The notes: generated by a model from the letters alone, not told the origin. 64,000 nt of DNA from Adiantum capillus-veneris (GCA_014529385.2 CM043953.1:93501342-93565341); one strand, 5' to 3'; positions 23,991 to 34,749 are shown, numbered from the stretch's first letter. Numbers and translations: made by a program.

Positions 23991-24618
23991 GCGTATTTGG
24001 CAAAAGAAAACCCTAAATCCGCAACAAGCAGGGGTTACCTTCCACTTATTTTCTTAGTATTGACCTCTGTACTAGCAGACATCACTTAAATTTTCTTTTG
24101 GTCAGTACCAAGTGAATAGGGCCCTTCGGACTAAGTGACCTTACCTTATTCGCTTGGTACTGACCAACTACACAAAATACAAGCGCACTGGACCGAAATC
24201 AAAACGCGTATTTGGCAAAAGAAAGCCCTAAATCCGCAACAAGCAAGGGTTACCTTCCCCTTATTTTCTTAGTATTGACCTCTGTACTAGCAGACATCAC
24301 TTAACTTTTCTTTTGGTTAGTACCAAGCGAATAGGACCCTTCGGACTAGGTGACCTTACCTTATTCGCTTGGTACTGACCAACTACACAAAATTAAAGCG
24401 CACGGAACCGAAATCAAAAGGCGTATTTGGCAAAAGAAAACCCTAAATCCACAACAAGCAGGGGTTACCTTCCCCTTATTTTCTTAGTATTGACCTTTGT
24501 ACTAGCAGACATCACTTAACTTTTCTTTTGGTCAGTACCAAGCGAATAGCGCCCTTCGGACTAAGTGACCTTTACCTTATTCGCTTGGTACTGACCAACT
24601 ACACAAAATACAAGTGCA
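23991..24618 (+). repeat. Three 215-bp tandem repeats each holding a long hairpin
   Basis: Units start GCGTATTTGGCAAAAG at 23991, 24206 and 24421, an exact 215-bp period. In the third unit GGTCAGTACCAAGCGAATA (24530-24548) is matched perfectly by its reverse complement at 24578-24596. The other two units carry one or two mismatches. Non-coding. Confidence 0.93.
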
Positions 24619-24995
24619 CAAAAGGGTAGTAAGTAGCATACCTCTTCACTGTGTGTAGAGTTTCGCGTCGCTGAAGCACTGCAGAACAAGAGTAAGAGAA
24701 GGAGGATGCGCGAGAGTAAGAGGTGATGGAGTTTGCTTACCATGTAGCGTCGATGGGGGTATAGTTAATTAGAATGATACGCAGTAGAGGACGCGAAAAG
24801 AGGCAGAATAGTTGAAACTTGAGATGTTTGGCGGGGGTAATGCCTCAACTTAGAATGCTTACCTCGGGCAGGGTGACAACTTCACTTATGCGCAAGATTA
24901 CGGCTGGTAAATCGTACTGCATGGGAATCTAAGACCATTTAATATTGGTTGTCCTTGAGAGCGCAGCCCACATGCCTTTTTGAGTGACAGTTAAG
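24619..24995. other. Spacer without recognised features
   Basis: About 380 bp between the 215-bp repeats and the pyrimidine-rich tandem array; no supported coding region. Confidence 0.4.
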
Positions 24996-24999
24996 GGTC

Positions 25000-25300
25000 A
25001 GACAGACGCCAATCGCCCTTGCAGTCGCCATCTCCATCTCCATCTCGCACCTTCTGCCTGGCCAGCTCCCGTGCCTTTGCCTTTTCTGCGCCCTTCCCCT
25101 TGGCCAGCTCTCGTGATCCTGCGTTTAGAGTTAGACGCCTATCGCCCTTGCATTCGCCATCGCCTTTGCCTTTTTTGCACCCTTCCCCTTGGCCAGCTCT
25201 CGTGATCCTACGCTTAGAGTCAGACGCCGATCGCCCTTGCATTCGCCATCGCCTTTGCATTTTTTGCGCTTCCCCTTGCCCAGCTCTCGTGATCCTGCAT
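25000..25300 (+). repeat. Pyrimidine-rich tandem repeats, about 90-bp unit
   Basis: The phrase CCAGCTCTCGTGATCCT recurs at about 25100, 25191 and 25277, each followed by AGACGCC..TCGCCCTTGCA. Period is about 86-91 bp with three to four copies. The open frames here (Pro/Ser-rich) look like by-products of the repeats. Confidence 0.85.
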
Positions 25301-25507
25301 TGAGTGACCTCCACTGGGTCGAGTCCTTTGCTGTCGCGTCGCCATCGCCATCGTCCCCTACTGGTTCTTGCTATCGGTGGCTTGCGACATCACCATCCAA
25401 CTCGGAGCCATTGGATATTGCAGAGACAGGTTCTTTCTCCCTGCCTCTCCCCTTCCTGTGTGTTGTTGACTGTGTGCGCACCGAAGCCACTGCGTTAGGG
25501 TAAAAAT

Positions 25508-25630
25508 GCATGCATGGTTGGAATAATTACTCATTATGTGATCGTATCGCATTCATGGTTGGAATAATTACTCCTTATGTGGTGACCGTATCGAATTCAT
25601 CGTTGGAATAATTACTCCTTATGTGACCTA
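25508..25630 (+). repeat. Three short tandem repeats
   Basis: TTGGAATAATTACTC is repeated three times with a period of about 42-46 bp (starts near 25519, 25560 and 25605). Confidence 0.85.
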
Positions 25631-25697
25631 TAAATCTATCACTGATAACATAATATGCTCTGTTCTTATCCACCTGTTCCGAATGCCACAAGACAAA

Positions 25698-26060
25698 ACC
25701 AAGCGAATAGGGCCCTTCGGAGATTCTTGGGGGCCCTACTCTCTTAGTACTGACTCAACTAACGTCACCACTTATGACATTAGCGCATGGGACATAACCC
25801 GTCGATATGACATTAGCGCACGGGACATAACCAAGCGAATAGAGTTCTTCGGAGATTCTTGGGGGCCCTACTCGCTTGGTACTAACTCAACTAACGTCAC
25901 CACTTATGACATTAGCGCACGGGACAGAACCAAGCAAAGAGGGTCCTTCAAAAATTCTTGGGGACCCTACTCCCTTGGTTTTGACTCAACTAACGTCACC
26001 TCTTATGACATGAGCGCACGGGGCCGAACCAAGAAAAATAGGACATTGAGGGGTACTCGA
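25698..26060 (+). repeat. Tandem repeats upstream of gene C, related to the hairpin motif
   Basis: Four decaying units begin ACCAAGCGAATAG (or variants) near 25698, 25828, 25928 and 26028, separated by about 100 bp; the first contains a further 30-bp duplication. Several include GACCCAA/TTGGTAC-type arms. They end about 60 bp before gene C. Confidence 0.82.
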
Positions 26061-26119
26061 GGCCCAACATTCGCTTTGTTATGACACCAAATAGTTTTGG
26101 CTTGCTTTTTCTTTCAGTC

Positions 26120-27810
26120 ATGGGGATCATAGTCCTGGAGACAGACGTGAGCAAGGATACATGTGAAGAAAAACTATTCACATTCTTATATAACGCCTGA
26201 GCTCATCACCGTGCACCAGAACTATCAGGAATGTTCAATGCAGAGTTTTCTATACAGAGGATTATAGATTGCTCCTTTGAGTACCTACAAAACCATTTGC
26301 AACAGTATGAGGCAGTCACTTGTGACAATTCCATGACAGTTGATGGCATGAGATATGTGCACCCTGCCAACCTTGACCCTAACAAGAGTGCTTCAAGGAG
26401 ACTGAATCGCTGTCTTGAAAAGTGTCCCTCCAATGCACTGCTTGTACAAGACAGGTATATGAAGCACTTTAAAAAATGTCACTTATTGGAATTCTACCAT
26501 GGGTTTGTCTGTTACTTATACTTGCAGACGGATAGCGAGTCAGAGACTTCGCAGTCAACAACTTTCGGTAGTTGTCCATTGGCGCCAGAGGAAGAGGTAG
26601 AGGATGTGGAGGTGCAATTCAATCCAGAAGAAGAGCGGGAATAGGTACTAAAGGAAACATTTGATGAGGGCTTAACTCTTGTTTCTCTTGCTGATGCAGC
26701 AATAGGGTGCAGGCAAGAAAGCCCAAGTATGGAAGCGACTTTGCCTCTCAATTGTGCTCCCAGCTTTGCTATGGCGGGCGACACCCACTATATTCTTCTC
26801 ACAGATATCATGCATGAGCTCAATATACGGGAGGACTAATGCCTAGCGGCAATTGCAAATTTTTGTGAGGCAGACATGGAGTTTGTGGACGATGATGGAG
26901 TGGACCAATATCTTATTGCTGACACAGCTGTCCGCGACTCACAGTTCACTTAGGGTCGCAACTGATTAAAGATACGTTCAATGAGGCAAAGTCCGGAGAG
27001 GCCAATTTGCCAACATATGAGCAGTTTGAATTTACAACAAAACAACTCGGCTTGGAAAACATGGGTAGACACGTGGCACCCGAAAATCATGTAATGAATA
27101 GTCAGTCTATTTACTTGTGGGGGAGGTTGATGCTGGAAATGGACGAGAATCAGATGGTAACTTTTGTCGAGCATTCAGATGGTATTAGAGATGGCCGAGT
27201 TATAAAATATCATGAACATTTTTTTTTGCTGCCAGGTGCTAGTGTATGACGATAGTTTCCTTAGAAGAGCGGGAGGCTCACGCCAAGGGATTGTCACTGG
27301 AGTCCAAGGCAAGGATGCGGCGTTGTCTCACTACATCGGGGGTTTCAACCAGAAAAAGGTTTGTACAAACAATTCAAGTACTTGACAATTGTACTCATCT
27401 CACTTACGGCCCATAAATTCATTGTAATTTTTATGTAGATCATAATATACCACAAGGAATATTCCGATGACAATGCAAAGTTCCCTCTGTTTGCAATGAA
27501 AGATATTACAAGATTGTGTGGTGGGCACCCCCTCCCACTAAACGCAGAAAGAGTAATTCTGATTGAAAAAAAATTTGCTCTACGTGTATTTGGCATTGGG
27601 TATGGACGCCAGGCACTCAGAGCCCCCTATTTCATGTCCTACACTGCTCAGGCTCTGGCTGCAGGGGTTGAAGACCCGGAAAGCTTAGATCCATACAATA
27701 AGCGGCTGTTTCTGAGGGAAAGAAGACGCATGATGCTCGTAGAGATGCTGCCATCAACAGAGGAACGAGCTCGTCTACAGAGCTTGCACATCGAAGAGGT
27801 ACAAAGTTAG
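26120..27810 (+). pseudogene. Gene C of inner transposon, unknown function
   Basis: Aligns along its length with C' (31144-32759, minus). The start ATG at 26120 follows a pyrimidine tract and CAG, so an upstream non-coding exon is possible. Recognisable shared parts: EEKLFTFLYN, DGMRYVHPANLDPN, HYILLTDIMHELNIRED, the block around TYEQFEFTTKQLGLENMGR, an intron near 27175-27235, and a C-terminal domain FGIGYGRQALRAPYFMSYTA. Breaks: TGA at 26198 (a CpG-type Arg change), TAG after 26641, TAA at the Tyr after IRED, and a frameshift near 26960. No motif identifies the family. It is convergent with A', leaving about 40 bp between them. Confidence 0.6.
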
Positions 27811-27846
27811 GAGGAAGGAGGTGCATCGAAGAGGATAAAAACGACG

Positions 27847-30559
27847 GGCTCAGGTCCATCTTCTCCCGCTCCTGACTCGTGACCGGCGCCACCTCACATG
27901 GCGCTCCGCCGCATTTGAAGCTCCCCAAGCCATCTGTTTCTTCTCTTTGCGGATGTGTTGTAAAGACCGTGTAATTTCTGAACTCTTAAGAAGTTCCTTC
28001 TGCCTTGCTCTATGAATTAGTCGTCTATAAGTCCATTGGTGTAACTCTAATAGGCTATTGGCCTTTTCTTTTCCTCCCCCATGTCGAGTGTGCTTAAAAT
28101 AACATGTTCTTGCCATGTAGTGGGTTTTTTCCATGCCTTGTGTGGACCATATTGATAGTGAGCCGTATGTCTTGGAAAAATATGGACCATGGTTGAACAG
28201 TATGTGCTGCATTGAAATAAAACAAAATGGTCAGTTGAGTACAATTTAAAATTTTGTTTTGTATACGTAGAATGTCAACCAACCATGTAATGTGTGATAT
28301 GCTGCCCACCCCACCCTGTAAGGTAAGCCTTTTTCCAATCCAGCAAGGCTGCTTGAAATGATGTGAGCTTAATTTGGTCCCAAGAATGTTGCTCAAGGTA
28401 GTGGAAAATTTTATCTAGTGATTTCCACACATTTGCCTTGTGATTCTCGATTGCCCCACCACCAGCATTGTCTTTAACCACTTTATGTAACTGTTTCCAT
28501 TTGTTGAACAGGATTCTCCTTTCTTCTCTATCTGAATCTTTGAGGCTAAACCCAAGAAACCTTCTTGCCTTCACTCCGCCTATCGATGCTTTCCTCGGTA
28601 CCTTGTACCGACTTTGAGACATCTTAGGGTCCTCTTCGATTTTGACATTGCCTCCATGAAAACCAATGTCTGAGAGCACTCCCTCTAATGCTTTGATCAC
28701 TCTTTTTGACTCACTTTCTGGCTTTAATGTCCATGCAAAACATATGTACAAATGAACCACCTTTTCAATTATTCGACAGAGTGCATGAAGTGTACAGACA
28801 TGAACTCTACTCAGAGGAATATCAAGCACTCGTTTAAAAGTTTTATCTTGAAGATGTCTGTTGGGAGCTCTAATCCATTGCACACTCTCAAGTGATTATG
28901 CATCAGCCATGCAATATAAGCATGGATTTGCCACAGCTGCTCCATGTGTTATGTTGTACATACACTTAAGAGTCTTTAAGTCACCTGCCATGTGCCATTC
29001 CACTATGTAGTCGCCAAATCCTTACACTGAAAGAACGGCTCTGTTTCTTTGTTCACTGATGATAGAAGGAATTGGGGTTTGACTAAAAACCCAATCGAGG
29101 ATTTCAAAATTTTCCTTATCGACCTGCAATGAAAAATGAAAACACAAAATCAACAACCAAATAATCAATATTTTTGTTATCAGAGATTGCACGAAGTATA
29201 CCTGAAATGATCCTAGAGATAGAATGTTGTTTTCTGATTGCACGCTGAAGTATCGTGGATCCTCTTTCGTTATTGATGGATCCAGAGCTCTGTTCATGAG
29301 GGTAATGGTGACTCTCTCCAACTTCTTGTTCTTCAGGACCTCGCACTTGTCAAGCTTCAAAACAAACTTGAGAACCCCACCGCACTCGTCTCAACTGATG
29401 TCAAAGAAGTGAACTGCATACCTTTGCAATGCTTCAAGATCAACGAAGAGGTTGTTGTGCTCGTTAAACTGTACCTCTTTGTCGTCCTTGCCTAAGAACG
29501 TTGCTTCAATATGGAATGGTGACCCAAGTTTCTCAAACACCTCATCGTTTACGTACCGGCGAGCAGCCTTTACATGTGATGGCTTTGGCAGCAATGATCC
29601 TCTCTGTAGTTTATTTTGAGATTTTTTAGCTAATGCTTTGAAGAGTTCCCTGTATCCCATCTGCGAGATGCCACTCTCATCAAGTATTGCTTGCACTTCC
29701 ATTGGTTCCAGCTGATTCTCGTTCATGAACGAGGTAAGTAGCCTCCCTTTCAACTTACGAAATTTTTTCTGAGTTATCATCTCTTCAACTACTTCTTTTG
29801 GAACTAGACGGCTGTAATGCACTCCGGCATTGAAGCCTACACCGTTCGAGTTTGGATGCAGTAAAGACCTGCCAAAAAAGCACAATGCGTTATGATCATG
29901 TATAGGAAAGTGAGTGTATCCACTTCTTAATGAAGCACATTGAAGAAACAAACTTCGAGTTACCTTAAAGCTCGTATTCATTTTTTCAGGCCACCACTAC
30001 CAACCTTCATGTTCTCAAGGTTTCACAGATCTCGTTTTCTTTTCCGACTACCAAGCACGGTGTCTTTCTCTCGCAAACTTGTGATCTTCTTCTCAAGGCC
30101 TTGGATTGTCTCTTTGTTTGATGAAATCTTTTGAGAGCATGCTTCATTAAGTTTCTTCAGCTGCATGTTCTCCATTGCCAGGAAGTTTCTTTGCCTTTTC
30201 GCATTCAATCCTCTCATTTCCAAATGTTCGGTGTATCCCAATAGCCCATCCTTGCCATCACCTTTGAAATGTAAGAGTTTAGTGATATTAGCAAAGGGAG
30301 GTGGCGCATTTGTCGTAGGATCCTTTGGATAAATAGACCCATCGGTCCACAAATCCAAATGATGTTCCTTGTTTGTCCTTCTAAGTTCTTTCTCCCGTTG
30401 AGATAAGAAAGACTCCCTCCTACGCAACGGTGCGTACTCTTGCAATACATCAACATGAAGATGATGTGTGTTCTTTCTTTGGGTAAGTGTTAAAGATGAA
30501 GGGGCCGAGGATTGTAAGTTCAAATTAGTGTTTTCATCAGGAAAAGATGCGTTCTCCAT
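27847..30559 (-). pseudogene. Gene A' of inner transposon, candidate DDE-like transposase
   Basis: Starts MENASFPDEN, about 320 bp inside the right terminal repeat. Order: DLWTDGSIYPKD (residues about 70-80), a coiled-coil segment, the nuclear-signal-like SRKRKRD, an intron, then RSLLHPNSNGVGF, EVFEKLGSPFHIEA, WDECGGVLKFVLKLD (candidate first Asp), ERVTITLMNRALD, AGDLKTLKCMYN with PCLYC (candidate second Asp plus zinc ligands), IPLSRVHVCTLHALCRIIEK, GGVKARRFLG, and STQGMEKTHYMARTCYFKHT (candidate Glu). The order matches DDE enzymes with a zinc-bearing insertion; assignment is inferred, not proven. At least one intron is shared with A. Stops after SEQRNRAVLSV and after PCLYCMADA show decay. 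The Gln that is TAG in A is intact here. Confidence 0.62.
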
Positions 30560-30876
30560 TCCTAGAGTTGATAGAGAAGAAGACGGAGAAATGTCTCAGG
30601 TTTTGGGAGGGAAAGCCATATTCTCAAGTTTAGAGTTGATAGAGTTCGTGTGGCTTATGTTTCTGGAGGGAACGCTTTTAAGTTGGCATTTCAAATCATT
30701 AGTCATATGGTTAGTTGGATTCCTGACAAGAGAACGAAGGATAAGAATGATAAAGACGGCGGCTACCTACCAAAGAATGTCATTTTGGCTTTTTGTTGCA
30801 CAGAAAAGTATCACATAAAATGCACAAGTTAACATTTTCATTTTCTCTCTCTAAGCCAACGTGGCACTTCTTACAG
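30560..30876. other. A' upstream region
   Basis: About 320 bp between A' and the terminal repeat. Just inside the repeat the minus strand reads FGPCKKCHV..ERENENVN and then CILC, a CxxC..CxxC pattern. The equivalent place in the outer element reads GPCKKCHVTIERDN. This may be a short 5' exon of gene A or just shared terminal DNA. Confidence 0.4.
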
Positions 30877-30908
30877 GGCCCAAAAGTGAGTCCAACTTTC
30901 TCCTAATG
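30877..30908 (-). repeat. Inner transposon terminal inverted repeat, right
   Basis: Minus-strand copy of the inner repeat (CATTAGGAGAAAG... to ...TTTTGGGCC), 31 of 32 identical to the left end. It lies about 320 bp upstream of the start of gene A'. Confidence 0.72.
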
Positions 30909-30959
30909 CCATAGCAAGACCCAAACAGCAAACTTAATGTATCTAGAAGAATCGATGTA

Positions 30960-31102
30960 ATTTCAGCTTTTCATATCGTGAATGATGGTTGCAAAAAATT
31001 AAAAAATTTGGCAAGACATTGATACTCTATCATTTCAACTTTTCATAATGTGAATGATGGTTGCAACAAAAAAGTACATTGCATGACACTGTTACATAAT
31101 CA
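30960..31102. repeat. Two diverged tandem units between A and C' of the outer element
   Basis: TTTCAGCTTTTCATATCGTG near 30960 recurs as a similar unit about 75 bp later, each followed by AATGATGGTTGCAA. Non-coding. Confidence 0.75.
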
Positions 31103-31143
31103 ATCTAACTTCGATGCATAAAACAAATACATTGTATTTATTT

Positions 31144-32759
31144 CTAGTCATCTGGAAATGATACGAAATATTCAGGCCTCTTGTCCTTATCTGAAGGACC
31201 CTCTTCCTTGTGCCTTGGTCTCTTTGAATGACACATTTTGTCATCATCATCCTTCACAAGCATATTGAGGTCAAGCAATTGGATCTTCTCAGATGCCTCA
31301 ACCTGCGGGGCCTCTTCTATAAGTTGAATGATTGGCTTCTTTTGTTTCAACAGATCATGTTTTCCATATTGTGGCAACTGGCATGGGTCTGTAATTCCAC
31401 AAGCTAGACCATATGCAACATGTGATAAAAAGTAGCAATTGCACAGGCCATACATGCCAGGTCCCACACCAAAAATTGAGACCGTTGCTTGCTTGTCTAG
31501 CAACATCACCTTGTTTGCATTCCATTTGATGGCCGCACCTCCTAATTCAACCTTGTCCTCCGAGAAGCTGGAATGGAAGTAGAGGAAGTTTGGAGCATTC
31601 AAAGTCTCCAAGTACTGACCAAGGGAGGAATTCTTTCCCAAGTCTCCTTTACCTCGTCCACGGGGATGAGGAATGAACTTATCATCATAGACTATGAGCT
31701 ACGAGAATAAAAGCCAAGTGTTGGTGTATACACATGAAACTCTCATACGGGGAAGCAAAAAAATGTTTACAGAATAGTATACCTTCTGATTTTCATCTTC
31801 TTCAAGTAATGTAGCATTCCATAAGTCAAGTGTACTCTCATTTGCAGAGGATGAGGAAGGTGTCAATGTTGTTAATGGACCGATTCTCCCCATCTCTGTG
31901 ATTCCAAGCCTTTCTTGTACCACCCTGAACTCCGACTCCGTTGGAAGCGTCATGGCACATGTGCCTGCATCCTTGTATATCATTTCTAGTGCCTCTGTTG
32001 GTTCGATAAACTCACTCACTGTTACATGAGCATCCATGATAGAATACTTTTCATCGATACGGTCGATATACTATCATCCTCTTGTAGATTTTGAGAAACT
32101 ATAGCAAGGCAGTAGTCCTCTCTCAAGTCAAAGAGTTCCATGATGTCATTAATTATTACATAATGATGATCACTGATGGGGACGGTAGGGAGCACATTTA
32201 TTGGCAAAGCTCCCTCTGGCAACTGAACACCTTCTAAAACACTCAAAGCACCACTTGTTGGTTGCACCAACTCGTCACTAGTAACCAAACGGTGACTGCT
32301 CTCGGCCTTCTCTGTTGTGTCTCGGTGATCGTCCAGATTAACATTCAAAAAGAGTATGAACCTAGCATAGTATTCTGCAACTCGACACTTTCGATTATGT
32401 ATGGGACATCTGATGTCATTCCTGCAAGAATATAGTGGCAACTTGAGGCTGCTCCTGTAGAAAATATATTTCTTTAAACGATCAAAATTGATATCCTTCA
32501 TATGAACATATCGACAACCCTCAAACTCAAATGTTCCGCTGATTTTCTGTTGCTCGTATGTCTGATGAAACTCTGCAAGGAAATGTGACGTAGAAGCCAA
32601 AAACTCTTATAATGAGAAGGCATGGTTGAAAATAGGCTTGAATTCTTGCTCTTGTAGTGGCTGAAGCCCAATTCTATAGAGAAAATGGTACAACTTGTCT
32701 TTGGGTGCCTCGTTAGAGCAAGGCAGCTCCTCCTCTATATTGATTTGAAAGGGATCCAT
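31144..32759 (-). pseudogene. Gene C' of outer transposon, unknown function
   Basis: Homologue of gene C. The start at 32759 (MDPFQINIEEEL) is chosen because KLYHFLY then aligns with KLFTFLY of C. Shared blocks: EGCRYVHMKDINFD, HHYVIINDIMELFDLRED, the segment PTESEFRVVQERLGITEMGR, an intron near 31790-31700, and a C-terminal domain VSIFGVGPGMYGLCNCYFLS. The C-terminus ends in a Lys/Asp-rich tail, KRPRHKEEGPSDKDKRPEY, which could be a nuclear signal. One TAA near 32604 and one frameshift near 32040 interrupt it. No catalytic motif recognised. Confidence 0.6.
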
Positions 32760-32894
32760 TTGTGGGTAGAGGTAAGAAAACTTGGGTTGTTGGTTAGGGT
32801 AAAGGTACGAAGGCACTGGCTAACACTAGGGAGCACGAAGGGAAGACTGACCAAGAACTCGACCGGGTCATTACAACCACCCTTATGATTGCAG

Positions 32895-33053
32895 TGTTGG
32901 TTTTCCCAACCTTTGCCTTCTGGTTTCCTTTGTTTTTCATCTTCAGCTCCTTTCAAAGAGCTTTTGCCTCAGCTAGCATTTTCTCAACCTCCTTCATTTC
33001 CACCATCATATTTTGAGAAAGCTTCACCTTTAGTCCTCTCTTCTTGTCCTCCA
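32895..33053 (-). CDS. Gene E' candidate, small coiled-coil fragment
   Basis: Reads MEDKKRGLKVKLSQNMMVEM and on through a Lys/Glu/Leu-rich helix to AEAKAL, then a TGA, after which the same frame stays open (KELKMKNKG). It has the position and strand of gene E relative to gene C and similar heptad leucines, but sequence similarity is too weak to prove homology. Confidence 0.3.
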
Positions 33054-33495
33054 TACCTGCGTTGTGTATATGTGAGCGAGTTCTGGAGTGTGCAGTCAAG
33101 GTGCTTTATATATCTACGATACTCATCCAACTAGGAAATGTGTCATAGGAATGGTTGAGCTTGCCTCGGTCTTTATGCTGCATTCATTGCACCATTACTA
33201 AGATCGAGGACAAGAAATCACCAATGATAAAGGAGCAAGAAGAATAATTGTAATGGACAAATAAGATAGTGCATCAATCACCCTCTTAGTCTTGTGTAAT
33301 GGACTCCTTGAAGATAATGCAAATGTCTTCATATCTTGGTCCTTTTTCTCGGCCTCTTTGTTTCTTTTTTTGGTTACTGATTATGAAGAAAGAGCTTTTA
33401 TCAAAATGTGTTGCACCACAATCCGAGTGGGAGGTATATGTCACATAGTCGTTGATATGCTCGCGCTCTGCAGTGACAAAAAAATGTCGTGCCAA

Positions 33496-33850
33496 AATGC
33501 GATAGGGAGCGCTCTTCATGATATGGGTTGTCCCTATCATGTTGTGATGCGACATCCAAATGTCGCACGACAACGTGATAGGGAGGCGCATCCACGATAT
33601 GGGTGGTCCCTATCGCGTTGTGACACGACATCCAAATAATGCACCACAACGCAATAGGGAGACGCATCCATTATATGGGTGGTCCCTATCGTGTTCTAAT
33701 GCACCATCCAAATGTCATTCCACAACGCGATAGGGAGGTGCATCCACGATATGGGTGGTTCCTCTAGCGTTGTGGAGCAACATCCATATATTGCACCACA
33801 ACGTGATAGGGAGTATCTCCACGATATGGGTGGTCACTATCGTTTTGTTC
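33496..33850. repeat. Five 76-bp tandem hairpin units of the outer transposon
   Basis: Units holding CAACG(C/T)GATAGGGA recur at about 33495, 33571, 33647, 33723 and 33799, a 76-bp period. Each is followed by GATATGGGTGG and then the reverse arm TCCCTATCGCGTTGTG (or variants), so each unit can fold as a hairpin with arms of about 16 bp. Unrelated in sequence to the inner element's hairpins but in the same gene interval. Confidence 0.92.
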
Positions 33851-33859
33851 AAAAACTTG

Positions 33860-34463
33860 TTGTTGCATGGGAAGCATTGACCCAAGACAGTGTTTGGGAA
33901 TGCTGATTTTGAGTTGCAAGGTCCCAAAACAAGACGACAGGCATTCTTGTGGATGGAGAGTTCTTGCAAATGTGGAGCTTCTTCTGGAACGCATTTATGC
34001 TTAGGAGCGTAGAAGTGTAAGTGCAATGTTTTTCTTTTGTAATCCTTGCACACATGATTTCTTTGAATTACATATAAGCTATGGAATTCATTTGCAGGCA
34101 AGGAACTTGGTGAATTATTTAAACATCCATGTGGAGGCATTCAGGACAACGATGATCCAAAATATGATCAATCTTGTGGAGACCCGTCCTCTAGGAGCCA
34201 CCGATGCATTTGTCGTGCCATCGCCACCACCACAACCTCGGCCTCCACCTCGGAGGTATGAAGCAGCACCTCAACCAATGATAGACCAAGCACCTAGACC
34301 TGCATCCCTTCGTGTTTCTGGCCACTCAACCTCTAGTCTTTTTGTGATACCCAATTTTACCGAGGAGGACGACGCCATTGCACAATCTTTTCTTCAACCC
34401 CAAACCCCTCAACCAACCCCTAGACCATCTCCTGAGCCTTTACATTCCAGTCATGATAATTAA
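33860..34463 (+). CDS. Gene F of outer transposon, Pro-rich protein
   Basis: Antisense to B', E' and C', at the position taken by gene D in the inner element. The clearest exon begins after a CAG acceptor at about 34098 and reads ARNLVNYLNIHVEAFRTTM, then a Pro-rich segment (PSPPPQPRPPPRRYEA), ending PEPLHSSHDN at a TAA. An upstream exon before a GTAAGT-like donor near 34020 is likely but its frame is unclear because competing frames contain stops. No histone-fold or protease motif could be recognised, so if it was once a D-type gene those parts are lost. Function unknown. Confidence 0.4.
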
Positions 34464-34749
34464 GCCCGGGAGAGCTCTCCTCAATTGTAAATGAGAGCTA
34501 CTAATCAATGGATTTAATTGGACATTATAGTGTACATTATTAAACCCAATGTAAAGACAACTTGAGTCAATTTTGGAAAGATAATTTTTCTCAAACTTTA
34601 TTTGCGATAAATTCCTTAAAAATTCATTTTAGATTGCAAGCTTGCTATCAACAGCTTTCTTTGATATTCGCAGTTTAGAGCAATGTGATATACTATGTGA
34701 GCCGCCTTCTTCAATCAAGAGTTGCATTGAACTAGAAACAGTCGGTCAT

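Larger units (their letters stand above)
18251..30908. mobile_element. Inner multi-gene DNA transposon with H3-like histone and Ulp1-like protease
   Basis: Bounded by inverted repeats 18251-18282 and 30877-30908, identical at 31 of 32 positions by eye. This is much closer than the outer pair, as expected for the later insertion. It is about 12.7 kb and carries B (+), D (minus; H3-like and Ulp1-like), E (+), C (+) and A' (minus), plus several tandem palindrome arrays. It lies just downstream of the outer element's gene A coding region. The 8-mer ATGCCATA occurs on both sides (18235-18242 and 30906-30913) and may be the target duplication, although on the left it sits 8 bp outside the conserved repeat start. 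Confidence 0.68.

Noticed and set aside
24991-25503. Pro/Ser/Arg-rich open frames on both strands
   Set aside because: They coincide with the tandem 90-bp repeats and have no independent support.
30468-30832. Plus-strand frames upstream of gene A' (...SGGNAFKLAFQIISHMV...)
   Set aside because: They overlap the antisense start of A' and its upstream region; no counterpart was seen upstream of gene A in the outer element.
33286-33667. Repetitive open frames on both strands over the 76-bp repeats
   Set aside because: The periodic peptides follow the tandem units and are not coding.
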